This document shows positions 1 through 11,611 of a DNA stretch of 64,000 nt, in pieces. The stretch lies in NCBI GenBank assembly GCA_047967505.1, contig CM106539.1, one strand, 5' to 3'. The DNA comes from Dipteris shenzhenensis. Taxonomy: Eukaryota; Polypodiophyta; Polypodiopsida; Gleicheniales. Numbering within the stretch: the first letter of the stretch is position 1; every line of letters begins with the position of its first letter. The notes beneath the pieces were generated by a model. That model was given only the letters and a program-made list of their open reading frames with translations, had not been told where the DNA came from and ran no database searches. Position numbers and translations under genes: made by a program.

Positions 1-2440
1 GTGGTCAAAACAACAGCTTTAAATTTTGTGGAAATTGGGTCTTACAAGTTCTGAATGCGTATTTTTTTGGATCTATAAAATTATAATCATTGCTATATGG
101 ACAAAAGCATCCTGTTTGAATAAAAGAGTCCAAAATTTAGGGAAAAGAGTCCAAATTTTAGGGATGTCTCTAGGATCTGATTGCCATTTTCTCTTATTTT
201 TGTTGTTAAACAGATTTAAAATGACTCGTAATGAGTGACTTTTTTCTCAAAATAGATATTTGTATTTTAAGGTTTCTATATATGGATGGAAAATTCTATG
301 TATATCAAAGATAATGTTACATTTTTCAAGTCCTTAAATTGGCTGAATGTGAGAGTTTTATCATCTTTTTTTGAGTCTATGCAAATGAGGAATTATAATA
401 CTTGAGCCTAGAGTTGAGCCTAGAGAGTGATATAGTGTAAAGTTAAAGGTAATATATTCCTTAAGAAAAGTTTCAGGTCATGTATGGTTATACATAGGGT
501 TGTACATAGTAACATGGGTTATATAAGATATATTCCCACACTTTTATAGTATTATAAGGCCATTAGGGAGATATACAAGGTTTCAATGGTGCAGAAGCTC
601 CATTATATTGGACTAAGAGCTTTTGAAACCTAATTGAATGGTTAAAAAATGATTACTCATGATTTGATGTTATATCATATTGTGTAAAACAAAATTTCAA
701 GGTTTAAAATTTGTTGAAGTCAAAACGGCAACCATGCAAGTTTTGCAAAGAAAATGGAGGCTCTGTAATAGCTTTTTCTCTATGGAATTATTTTTGCCAT
801 GTTCTTGAACAAGTCAACAATATATGTCTTGAAGGGTACTTACATTGGATAGAGGTCCAAACCAGTAAAAAACAAATTTGGAGCCCTAAAAAGGACACTT
901 TTATGTCCTGTTCAGCTACTAAACTAGTATTAAAGGTGTGTTTTATGTTACGTTCAGGTCTTTTTTGAAAGTCAGTTACTCTCACATCTACCATGTCTTC
1001 TCATGCAATCCTCTAACTCTCTCTAACAAACATGTCAGAGGTAGCCATGTTCATTTCTCCATTTCTGCAGAGATGGTGGACATAATTCTTTCCTTGACAT
1101 CTCTCCTCTGCCTTTCCAAATCTAGCATGCATGCATCTATCGCCTTAATTACTTTCTTTCCCTTTACTTAGGATGTTTGTTGTTCTTTTTATAGATAATT
1201 TTCTTCAAATATACATATTAACAAGTCCACCTATGTCACTCTTTCTCTCACTCTCTTCTCTCTTACTCTCGATTCCCTCGAAAGCATGGGCATTATACCT
1301 TACTTCCATAGGCTGATATTGGAGGAGAACAGAGATGATTCCCAAGCAGAATTGGAATATTTATGGAACAAGATTCACATATTGTATTCTTCATGTGCCG
1401 TTTAATTTGAATGTAAGCTCACTTTCATTTATTGTAGGATTTTGTAGAGAAGAAAATTCAAGAAATCATAGCATGTGGGAGGAGGACCTTGAATCAAATA
1501 CAATTATTTCTCAGTACGAGGCCCACAAAAAGAGAGCACAATGAGAAATAACAAGCACAAAGGGAGAGTAATTGAGGAAGATTAACAAATCCATAAAGCA
1601 ATGAATCGTCCTTTAAATGATCAAGACAATGCCTAATGCATGTGAAAATCATTTTTGGTTTTTTTTTTTTTTGGGTAGATTGAGTTGTTTCATAGCTTCA
1701 AAGCTTGTCATCCTAAAGGCAAATTAGTAGCATCATTTGAGTCATTAGAGCCTTTCTTTATTCGTCAAGTCAAGGATATCTATATACATGTTGCTGTGAA
1801 TATCACATTCATATGTCTTTCTTGAAGGATTCTCTCAACCACATGCATTCTCAAAATTTTGGTCTCCATGCATGTGGATGTCGATGCAGATGTAAGGTCT
1901 GTGCAAGACAAGGTATAAGCATGGCATGTTCATTTGGAGTTCATGCTTTCAATGGTGTCACACAATCATGGGAGTCAATAGTCTACCCAAATCCGGAAGA
2001 CAAAACCTTCCATGATAGAAAGTGCTTGATGGGACAATGCCAAAATTATGGTGTGAAGAAATTAGAATGCTACCATTTAGAGACAAGAAAGGGAGGAAAA
2101 AGTATGACTATGAAGTTAATGTAATATGTGGAAGCTGTGGACAAAAACTGAAATGAAAATAAAAGAAAAGATCTCATGAATAGGAGATACAATCTTGCCA
2201 AGTTCCTTCGATTGTTGAAAATTAATCTCTTCATTATTTAGAATTTTATCGTAGGCACAATAGTTCAAGGATTGTCTTCATACTTTCCCTGATGTTGAAA
2301 CTATGGACATTTTCATTCCAAATGATAGAATTCATTATATATTATTTGTGCAACACTGCTTCATGTTACACTTTCAATGGTTGAAGGAACGAGGAAGGAA
2401 CAAGGGGTAAAATTAAACTGACATGCAGAGAAGACTATGG
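1..2440. other. AT-rich intergenic DNA, no gene recognised
   Basis: No reading frame here resembles a known family and no splice-bounded exon could be supported. A short poly-T run lies near 1660. The stretch lies 3' of the minus-strand kinesin gene and is probably old, unrecognisable repeat DNA; that is inference. Confidence 0.5.
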
Positions 2441-2483
2441 AGATGAATGGGAAAATGAAATTCCTCAACGATCATATGTCATT

Positions 2484-2522
2484 AGAGGTAAGAGGTAAGA
2501 GGTAAGAGGTAAGAGGTAAGAG
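2484..2522. repeat. 7-bp microsatellite (AGAGGTA)n
   Basis: Five perfect copies of AGAGGTA followed by AGAG. Simple slippage repeat with no gene nearby. Confidence 0.95.
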
Positions 2523-2559
2523 AGCAAGCTGAGATAAATGAAAAGGTCTAAATCCCTAA

Positions 2560-3800
2560 AATAGAGATCCCAAAATGAAGATGAAGGCATGCCTATCAGT
2601 ATGAGATATGTACTAGTGGGGAAACGAAGACAAAGGCATGCCAGGCAATATGAGAATACATAGGGTGGTTACATGGTGTGGATGTATTTAATATCAGTCC
2701 CATATATAAATAAGCATGCTTAGATGTCATTTTCAATGGAACTTCTTGAGCGCAAGCAAGGGAGCTAATTTATTCTCTTAATAGCTTATGGGACTAAGCG
2801 AAAATGTGACTAAACTATAATAAATTATATCATAGCTGTTGTCATGAGTGATGATGTGAATGAAGCCTCAGTTTTGGTGCAACTGAGATGCAACTATCCC
2901 CAATGTAGTGTATTTTTTCTATTAATACAAAAAGCCACAAGGATACTGTCAAAACATCAAGGGTGAATGCTAGAAGCCTTCCTTGAGGTTATGAGGAGAT
3001 AGAGGTAAATCTCCTTCTCTCATGCTCATATTAGCCAAGGCCTTCCTAGTAATAATAGATAGGCATTCGTTTCCATAGTAATGAGAATCATCCTTACTGT
3101 ATAGTGGATACTCCAACCTCAAATGGAGATGAAGACATGCATGTCAATATGAGAATACATAGGGTCTTTACATGGTGTGGATGTAAGATGTAAATCTCAT
3201 GGTGTGGATGTAAGATGCAAATCTCATATACAAATAAGCATGCTTAGATGTAATTTTTAGTGCAAGGCTTGAGGGGGTGTATTTGCTAGTAGTGGGGAAA
3301 CAAAGAGTAAGGCATTGGCTAAAGTTGGACGAGATCTTGTTGTTAATTGTTGATCTACATGTGCGTGTGTAACCATATCTCACACACCCAAAAATGAATT
3401 TTGAGATCTTTGATATGAATGTGACAAGTGGGAGAGCTAAGGTATTCTCTCAATAGTCCATAAGACTACTAGTTTAAGCAAAAGTATGACTAAACTGTGA
3501 TAAATTATAACACATGTGTTGGCATGAGTGATGATGTGCATAGAGCCTCATTGGGTGCAACTATTCGCAACGTAGTGTATTTTTTCTATTGATACAAAAA
3601 TCCACACTATCTACTGTCACAATTGTTGGGTGAAGGCATCAATCCTTCCTTGAGGTTATAAGAAGATAGAGGTAAATCACTTTCTTCCATACTCATATCT
3701 AGTGGTCGCGCGATGATAGTGGGGAAATGGAGATGAAGGCATGCTTGTCAATATGAGAGAATACATAGGGTGGTTACATGGTATGGATGTACTAGATAGA
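2560..3800. repeat. Diverged direct-repeat array, about 0.5-0.7 kb units
   Basis: Blocks recur in the same order. 'TATGAGAATACATAGGGT' with the following TACATGGTGTGGATGTA segment is near 2650, 3150 and 3755. 'AATAAGCATGCTTAGATGT' is near 2710 and 3234. 'GTAGTGTATTTTTTCTATT' is near 2904 and 3573. 'CCTTCCTTGAGGTTAT' is near 2972 and 3644. A 24-bp segment is additionally doubled at about 3174-3224. This gives roughly two full units and one partial unit. They may be relics of tandem LTRs or a complex satellite; no coding sequence lies in them. Confidence 0.7.
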
Positions 3801-6800
3801 CTCCACCAACACTCCACAAATTGACATGCCTTGCACCTTGCTATTGTTAACTGATCCAACATTTCTTTGCCAACAATCGTGTGGCCACAACATTGATGAG
3901 TCGTAGAATACTCTAGTGCAACTTTGATGTGCAAGGGGCTTTTTCATGGCTTGTTGGCGGAATCCTCTAATGGATCCATAAGAGGAAATTAGAAATAGGT
4001 TCTTAGAGCCCCACCATCAAGGAATACGTCCTTCAGCTCCAATCCATGAATCTCAATGGTGAGCTTGGGACTTTGTTCACAAGTGAGGGCAGCGTAGGCA
4101 GAGAAGTGGTCCGGTGTAGACCCATGCTGAGCCCATAATGTCTATGGTGTTGGCTCACTTGGAGAAAATCCCTTTTGTCAACTCCTGGGAGGCAGTTAAG
4201 AAATGTAATGGTCTAATGCTTGATATGGGGGGACAATAAACAAAGTTGTTATAGAGTGAGGTTGGGCTTGAAACTCATAAGATCTTCAAATAGGGAGTAG
4301 TACTGGACACTAGTATTAGCCTTGTGCAACCTCATCCTCCTAGCCTTTTGTTGAGGGACGAAGCTTACACGAGGATGAGGAGCAAAGATTTTAGATTAGT
4401 ATAAGGTAGAATAGATCAATGCAAGCAAGTTTGGGATTACAACAAAACAAAATCATGCGAAGAAACTAAATTTGGGGATTGAAAAGTTATTATGGTGAGA
4501 AGGAGTACGATTTAGTTTCTCAAAGTGATTTGAGTGCATAGGCATGGTTTGGGGGAAGTTTAAAAGGGTTCTAGGCCATTTTTGGCACTTTTGAAAAAAT
4601 TAAAAACAAAATTGTTGGGGAGGGGGAGGGGTGTTAACCATGAGATAATTTTTAGAAATAGGAACCACTTCAAAGGGTGTAAAGAGTGTCAACTTTTTGG
4701 AAGTGGGGGACCTCTCCAAGTGGGAGAGGGAGGTGCACTTTTCAAGATGACCAAGGGCCTAAGGAGATGTACTTTTTTCCCCCCATATGGAGGTGATGGG
4801 ACCCTCTATAGGCCGTGTTACTTCTTCATAAATTTTTCTAATTCCCTACTAATCCACTCCTTATGAGTCCCTTTTTGAGTCCAAAATTCCCTTAATGGCT
4901 CGTCAACTACCTTTTTGTACAGTGCTCCACCCTCATCTCTCAACCACCATCGTCTCGTACTCCAATCTCTTGTTGCACTCCTTGCTTCACCCTCATCTCC
5001 AACTTCTCACTCCACCAAGTGGTATGCCTCGCCTCTAGCTCATCCCTTTCTTGTTTCTAGATGTCAACAATGTAGTGAGAATTCTCTTTCATAACCTTCC
5101 ATGGCTGGGCATTCTGCCCAATTTAGTCTAAATGAATTGCATGTTTTTGAGTCCCTCATTAATACTTTTTTTATATATTCTATATGGCAATAGCCCAATT
5201 TAATTGAGCCATGGAAACCATCTTGTGGGAGCTTTTGCAACTTGATCATAATTTGTCTCCTAATCCTAATTAGATTAAAATTTGGCTGGCTCACCAGTCG
5301 GGCATAGCTTCTTGAAAGAAAAGTTGAGCAGTTGGCCATTTGATCAAAGCCTTTTTGTCTTGAAAGATGAGTTCAATAGCTCGTCCTTACTAAGCTATTT
5401 TTCTTGTATTAAAAGGATACTTTTTTGTAAGTCAAAATTGTTAATATATGCACATGTTTTATTTATGACCAATGTCAAGAGCAAAGCATGAACTAGTGCT
5501 ATAATTTCTATAAGGGAGAAATTGAATTAGTGTTTTCTAATTTCAAGGGATTAGAGAGCAATTCGAGGTGCACCAATGAGAGTGATTTAAGGAGTGGGAT
5601 AGTGGTATGTTGAAGTTGGAAAAAGCATTTTACACTAGCTTGGTAGTATAATAAGACATAAAATTGTCCTTTTGAGGTTTTGGCAAAAAAATCACAACTT
5701 GATGTAGATGTGTTATTTGGTGATTTCCTCTCTTGTGCTTAAGGTAGACTCATTGGACTATTTTCTAAAAATATAAGGAGCAAAAAAATCCATTATAGTG
5801 ATTAAAAAAACTCACAAATGTATGGTGACACATTGTTTGACCTAGACAGTACTCAAATTTGAGAATTTATCTAGCATGCCTAAAAATAAAATTGATTTCA
5901 ATAGCTAGCATTTTTCACAAAGTGGTAATAATTATATCAAACACCTATAAGTGACAAAACTTTGTTAAAAAAACATTTTGGCAAGATTGATTGGGAAAAG
6001 GAATTAGAAGGGGAGGGAATGAAGAGGGGGACTATGACACAAGGGATGCATCCTCCCACATGTATGGTGTGTGTGGAAAAGTCTTCCATGTGGGCTAGGT
6101 AGTTATGCACTCTCAATTGTGTGCGACAACTCTTTGCCTCATTTTTCCACATAAATCAAGCCCCATATCTCAAGTCTATGATACTCCCTTGGTCTCTCCC
6201 AATTTAATAATATGTTCAAACCTCTAAGAGGACAAGTGGAGGGTTGGCACAAGGAATCTTGCCACCTCATCCTACTTTCCCCATTATTTAACTTGCTCTC
6301 TTGGACCTTCTATACCTCCCCCACATGAGCCTATCCTATATGGAGGGAATAACCCAATATAATATCCATCTCCACCTATTTTACATTACTTCTCCCATGG
6401 ACTTTGAGCCATATCTCACTAAATGCAGCCTAGGTGGATGGGTGGCACATGGAGGAGCCATGCCACCTTACATTTTATAATATTACTACCATGGATTATG
6501 TACATCACACCTTATGGGTCCTCTTACGTGGAAGGGTGGCACATGGTCATGCCCTGCTACCTCAACCCTGGGCCCTATGCACACCATATTTTATTATACT
6601 ATTGCCACACATGCAAACACACACACATATTAATGCCTTTTTCCTTAGACAAATTTATCCATAATAGTACCTTGCACCCTACCCTTTCTTGCTCCACCAC
6701 CATATGGCAAGCTCTTCATTGGTTGCACAACCTTGATCGTATGCTTGTAACAGAGAGGGGTTCTTTTTATTTTCTTCAATTTCAAAGGCAATTTTGCAAG

Positions 6801-7130
6801 TTGCTTTACTGGAGAGATCAAGTCTCTTTCAACAATTTTGACTTCTCATTAATCAACCTTGTATTGCCTCTTGTGACCTTTCTTTTGTATCAATATAATT
6901 TCTAATCTCAATTTTAGAATCTGCAAGTTTTTTATTGAGACTCTGACTTGCTATTTGTTCTTGGGTTAGCTGCTCATGCAGAGTGTGCATGGTGTCCATA
7001 AGTTTTTACATTTCTCCTTCCATCTTAAACAAGTGAACCTTGGAAAATTAGGCTTCAGCACCAATATGGCCAACGAATTTGCAATAGCCAAGCAAGCCTT
7101 GAAGACCATATCCCACATATTGAAGTAAAC
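3801..7130. other. Gene-free AT-rich intergenic DNA
   Basis: No recognisable coding domain. Around 6227, 6431 and 6529 a loosely conserved block recurs (GTGG..GGTGGCACA...GCCACCT), which suggests a decayed short tandem or inverted repeat. The longest open frame (near 6423-6905) has no family resemblance and I do not call it a gene. Confidence 0.45.
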
Positions 7131-7134
7131 TTGA

Positions 7135-7336
7135 CAATATGGATACCTAGTTGTAACCAAATAATCCATCAAGAAAGATGGAGGCTTCTTTTCCTACAAC
7201 TATCTCTAGTACATGTTGCGTGAAGGGAAATGGATAGCGCTCTTTTGCATAGGAGCATTTACCTTCTTTAGATCGATGCATACTCTAATTTTGCCATTTT
7301 TTTTTAGCACTATGGCTATGGGGGATACCACCACAT
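7135..7336 (-). pseudogene. Fossil Ty3/gypsy reverse transcriptase fragment
   Basis: Read on the minus strand, the segment shows the start of a gypsy-type reverse transcriptase. A VSPIAIVLKKNGKIRVCID-like block comes first. After a frame change come YPFPFTQHVLEIVVGKEAS and then FLDGLFGYN, matching the family order (VPKKNGKIR, RVCVDYR, LPFTD, FLDGFSGYNQ). Only about 65 codons survive, with at least one frameshift and a stop just after GYN. No LTRs were found around it. This is an old, immobile relic. The family call is firm because three ordered motifs agree; the exact lineage cannot be given. Confidence 0.75.
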
Positions 7337-8828
7337 AATAGCCACAAAGTGTCACATCTTATCGATAGCAATACTCTATCATTAGTGAAAGTCACCACAT
7401 CACAATAAAGGCTAACACAAAAATAAATTAAGTGCTCCTAACCTCAACCACAGCAAACAGGTTCCACATTAAATTTCACTTTTATAGTATTGAGTTATCC
7501 CATATGTAAGTGCTCTACATATAACTTTTTTTTAATGGTATCACTCATTCATGATTAGAGGCACTTTATAAGTATAATTTGAACATTTCAAGACTCTTAT
7601 GTTATCCTTTAACCCTTGTATCTATAATGAACAATCAAAATAAGGTTTGAATTTTGTGTTGTAGATGATATTAGGTTCCTTAAAAACTCACACTACTCAA
7701 TAGTATCCTATTGAAGACATATACAAATTATGGTTGAGTTTGGAACGTGTTAGACATGTCAAAGTACTTACAAAAGATCAAATTTTGCCTCGCTATCAGC
7801 ATTCACTAAAATTACATTTGAGGCCATAGATCTATGATTATCTAGCACCAGCCAACTATTAATATGGCAAATAATTGAAACCTCAAAATACCTTATCGAT
7901 GTTGTTTATTTATTCTAGGAAGTGGCTAAGTTAACAAGGCATAAAAGTGTCCAAGGACATTTTTATGTCCTTCTACCAAACTAGTGTTAATTAAGGGTGG
8001 GAAAACCTCTCACCCATAGTTTGGCCCATAATATTTACTACAAGCCCTCGATCTAGTTTCCAATCTAAGGGATACATTCAAATTTGAGATAATATCCACC
8101 CTTGATCAACTAGTAAGATCTAATGGATGAGATGCAAGGGAAATCCACTTGAATCTCGGTCGTAAATTTGATGTAGATCTAAGGGAGGAGATGAGCACTA
8201 AATGCACTTCAACTGAGCTATAGATGGTGTAGTGGATTCAAGGGAGGAGATTCTAGCTTAAGGTGCACTACAAGTCGAGCCATCCAAATAGTTGCTTCAA
8301 TTTGGCCCATGTCAATTGAGTCAATGCTATGGGGCCCTTAGCCTATGGATTACCGTATTAGGTTCACTTCCATTTAACTTAATCCATTTCTTAATCCATT
8401 ATTTACAAGGCCCTTTTGAGAATAACATCATTCTAGTAGGACAAATCTACCTAGATTAAGAGGCAATAGAGATCAAGCAAAGGAAGAAAAGGCAAGCAAA
8501 TTGCTGAGCAAAAGACCCTCTACCCATACCATTTTATGGTGGATAGAGAATGTCCTAGATCCACCATCAAATAATTTGGTGATGGAAAGTAGTCCTTGTA
8601 GTTGTCTAAGAATTAAACCTAGGAGTCAAGGAGGAGGCACACCAATGGTCAAGATCAACCAAGCAACAACCCCTCCCTAGTTGTAAAGAATCAAAGATCG
8701 TTTGTGAATACAAATTTAAGTTCATGTGGAATTACTCAAACCTCATAGGTGTACGCCTTGCAATTTTCGATCACCATATCCCCTTGGTCCATGAAGTGAA
8801 GACAATATGCTAGTAGGGCTACTTGATG
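7337..8828. other. Gene-free stretch between two gypsy fossils
   Basis: Nothing codes here convincingly. Near 8119-8280 a short block (GGATGAGATG.AAGGG..., GGAGGAGAT...) repeats about three times at roughly 60-bp spacing. Some of the stretch may be unrecognisable remains of the flanking retroelements. Confidence 0.4.
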
Positions 8829-9215
8829 AACCTAAACTATGCTAAGGAAGTGAAGTTCGAGCCTGACTATCTCATAAAAGCGAGGTTCATCTATGCAATC
8901 AATAGAATTTATTGGTTGGTTTTGAAATTCTATTGGTTGGTTTTGATTGTTGTGTTCCCTAAGAAAAATAGGAAGATCTAAGTATGTGTTGATTATCTCA
9001 AGCTCAATACCTAGACCATAGAAGATCCCTTTTTGATCCCCTTTATTGATAGCATTTTGCAATAAGTAGTTGGGTATGAGCTATAGTCTTTCATGGATAA
9101 TTGTAATATGTACAATCAAATAGTCATCACTGAGGATGACCAACAAAAGAAAAACTATGTAACACAGTGGGGAGCTTATGCATGCAAAGTCATCCTTGGA
9201 TCAAACCATTAGAAG
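8829..9215 (+). pseudogene. Fossil Ty3/gypsy reverse transcriptase fragment
   Basis: The plus strand carries the N-terminal part of a gypsy reverse transcriptase in the family's normal order: an NLNYAKEVKFEPDYLIKARF block (the linker helix before the RT), then VVFPKKNRKI, VCVDYLKLNT, DPFLIPFIDSILQ, SFMDNCNMYNQI and a WGAYA block. Several stops interrupt it. A direct repeat of about 21 bp at 8908-8950 (TTGGTTGGTTTTGA twice) splits the expected sequence. The catalytic F(V/I)DD region is missing, so the copy is 3'-truncated. It lies in opposite orientation to the fossil at 7.1-7.3 kb, so the two are separate insertions. Confidence 0.8.
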
Positions 9216-9465
9216 GATAAAAGAATGTTCTCTACACTATGGATAACACACTAAATCCTATTCAAGGGAAAGACATAGCCCATATCAATAATTTTATTGG
9301 AAAGTCTGTGAATGACATACTCTAGGTTCCTAAACTCAGTAATGACTAATTAGGGCCATCTTTGATGGAGATGAGTATAGAATGTGAGATAAACCAAAGG
9401 AAATTAGCTAGAACTAGAAAAGTGGTGAAACACTTATTTAGAATGCTAGAAAATAATTACACTTT

Positions 9466-10182
9466 TTGCAATATGGCACAAGAGATATGGACATGCTAGA
9501 TTCAAAAGTTTTATGCAATTGAGAAATGAAAATATGGTCAATGACATTTCAAAACTCCAATTTCTTGGAAAAGCCTAGTAAGTAATTAAGAGAAATCTTT
9601 GGAAGAAGCACCTATATAGCAAGAGCTAGACTTGATTTGATTGATGTACGTGTTTCTAGTTATGCACAAACCTGCAACATTAATGGTTTGATGTTCCATC
9701 TAACTTTCATTAATAACTACGGTTCTTAAGGTGAAGTTATTTGAATCTTTTGCTAAGTTTCAAGAACTTGAAGTCATGTTAGACAACAAAATAGGTAGAA
9801 GGCTCAAAGTTCTCAAAGTAAAAAAGATGAGGTTAATACATGTCTTTTCATTCATGAAATTTAACAAAGCTAATGGAATCTAGAAAGGCAATTCAAGTGT
9901 GTAGATATTCTGACATAAAATGCACTAGTTGAAAGAAAGAATAAGACTTTAGCAGATAGTGCAAGATCAAAGCTCAGTGAGAAGCATATCCAAATTAGTA
10001 GAGGATATAAGCAATCCACTATACCATCTACTTTCTTGATTGGATTCCAACTAAACCCCTTTAAGATATGACATCTTAAGAGGCATTCATCAGATATAAG
10101 CCATGCATTGGACAGCTTTGCATATTTGGTTGCATAGAATATGTTCACATACGTGAAGAAAATTGCAAAAAATTGAATGTAA
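9466..10182 (+). pseudogene. Fossil Ty1/copia GAG-pre-integrase and integrase
   Basis: The plus strand contains the copia GAG-pre-integrase signature (IWHKRYGHARFKSFMQL, 9466-9560), then the integrase core. LDLIDVRVSSYA..FHLTFINNYG lies near 9630-9720, KFQELEVMLDNKIGRRLKVL near 9757-9830, and LVERKNKTLADSARSKLSEK near 9925-9990. After a frame change come IPTKPL and CIGQLCIFGCIEYVHIREEN up to about 10175. Stops and frameshifts abound. The copia sequence stops abruptly at 10182, exactly where a CACTAC sequence begins, which suggests a transposon inserted there. No protease or reverse transcriptase is attached. Confidence 0.8.
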
Positions 10183-10289
10183 CACTACTACCATTAGCCT
10201 GTTTTTTTATGTTGTTCATTGACGCTTTTTACTTTATTTTATAATAAAAATGACATTTGTCGACATAAGCTGAGAGATAGTGGGACATT

Positions 10290-10440
10290 AAAATATCCAT
10301 TGATATTAGCATCCATATAAAATTCCATAAGACAATTGGTATTATCATTAATGTTTGGAGCTAAGTGTTGATATAAACGTCCATATTAGCATTGATAAGG
10401 TCTCTGGACAATACAAACATCGATAAAAGCATAAATAGTT
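10290..10440. repeat. Left subterminal motif cluster of the CACTA element
   Basis: Variants of one motif recur in both orientations: GATATTAGCATCCATATAA, CCATATTAGCATTGATAA and CATCGATAAAAGCATAAAT. The same motif returns at 14655-14700 and 16040-16210, on the other side of the transposase. In En/Spm elements such subterminal motifs bind the TNPA-type protein; here that role is inferred from position. Confidence 0.5.
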
Positions 10441-11611
10441 GTCAAGAACATGGCCATGGTAATTAAACCCAACACCTTCCAATAATGAAATTTATTGGCA
10501 ACTAAAAATATATTGTATCATTGTTTCCCTCCATCCTTTAAGAAATTGAAGCCTCACTAGAGATGGCCAGGTCTCACATCTTCAACACCTAGATCAGAAA
10601 CCCTTTGAGGAACTCAAACTATTTTCACATTCCAAAACTCTAGTAGAAGGGGTATCAGCTATTTATTTCTCTTCCATTTCATTCTCTATTTCCACATCTT
10701 GAAAGACATGTTGGTTTCTAGGTGCAACTTAAATCACAAACCACCATTGGTTGTCCACTCGATCTGATTGAAAGTCCAACTAAGAAAAAAATCCATGATA
10801 TGTTCATGCAAGATTTAATGAAGGAAATATGATATCCATATAATAAAAATGCTTACTTTCTTGTAGTGCATGTGGAGCATGAATGTGATAGTGAGGTCAT
10901 CCCAAATTTTTGTTGAGTCAATGGTAGAACTTGCATCCTTTCTAACTATACCTGGAGTACCTTTGCAAATAAATTTGAACCATTTCACATCTACTTGGAA
11001 TTTTCTAAAACTCACTTACAAAATATCTTATATGATTCCAATATAATCCATTTTAACTACGGTGAGATTTGTATCCCTTTCACTAGCTCTACTATCTTGC
11101 AAGAAGTTGTCCATGATTCCTCAATCAAATGTGTTGCGCTTTACAACAATTTTCTCTACTCTGTAGTGTATATCATACACCCACATTGCATTGAACAAAT
11201 AGTCCTACAAAGGTTATGGGTTCTCTTTAGTAAAATATATACAAAAAGATTATAAACGAATGAAAATAAAAGCAACATGATAATATACCTTTAGATCACA
11301 ACCCCATGCAAATTCCTCCTCCGTATTTGTCACAATCTCCCCTCTTTGATTGGCATCTTCAAGAGTCTTCTAACCAATCAATGGTGCATTTAGCAAGCAT
11401 TTTGTCTAACTTTGGGGGATACTTCTTACCTCTATTGTTCTTTTTCCATGCTTTTCTATCATCCTCTCTTCCAGCTCTTTCTTCTTCATATTGTTTGATC
11501 CATTTCTTCACAATTGTAAAGCCAAAAGGTGTTCACTTTAAGTCACAAGGAGACACTCATTTTCTTTTTCTTTCCCTTCCCTTGTCCAATCTCTCCTCAA
11601 CCCGTGGGTCA
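10441..11611. other. 3' part of the CACTA element, no domain recognised
   Basis: In many CACTA elements a DUF4216-like segment follows the TNP2 domain. On the minus strand between 11.25 and 10.8 kb the reading frames are broken, and I could not match that domain with confidence. No other gene is visible. Confidence 0.4.
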
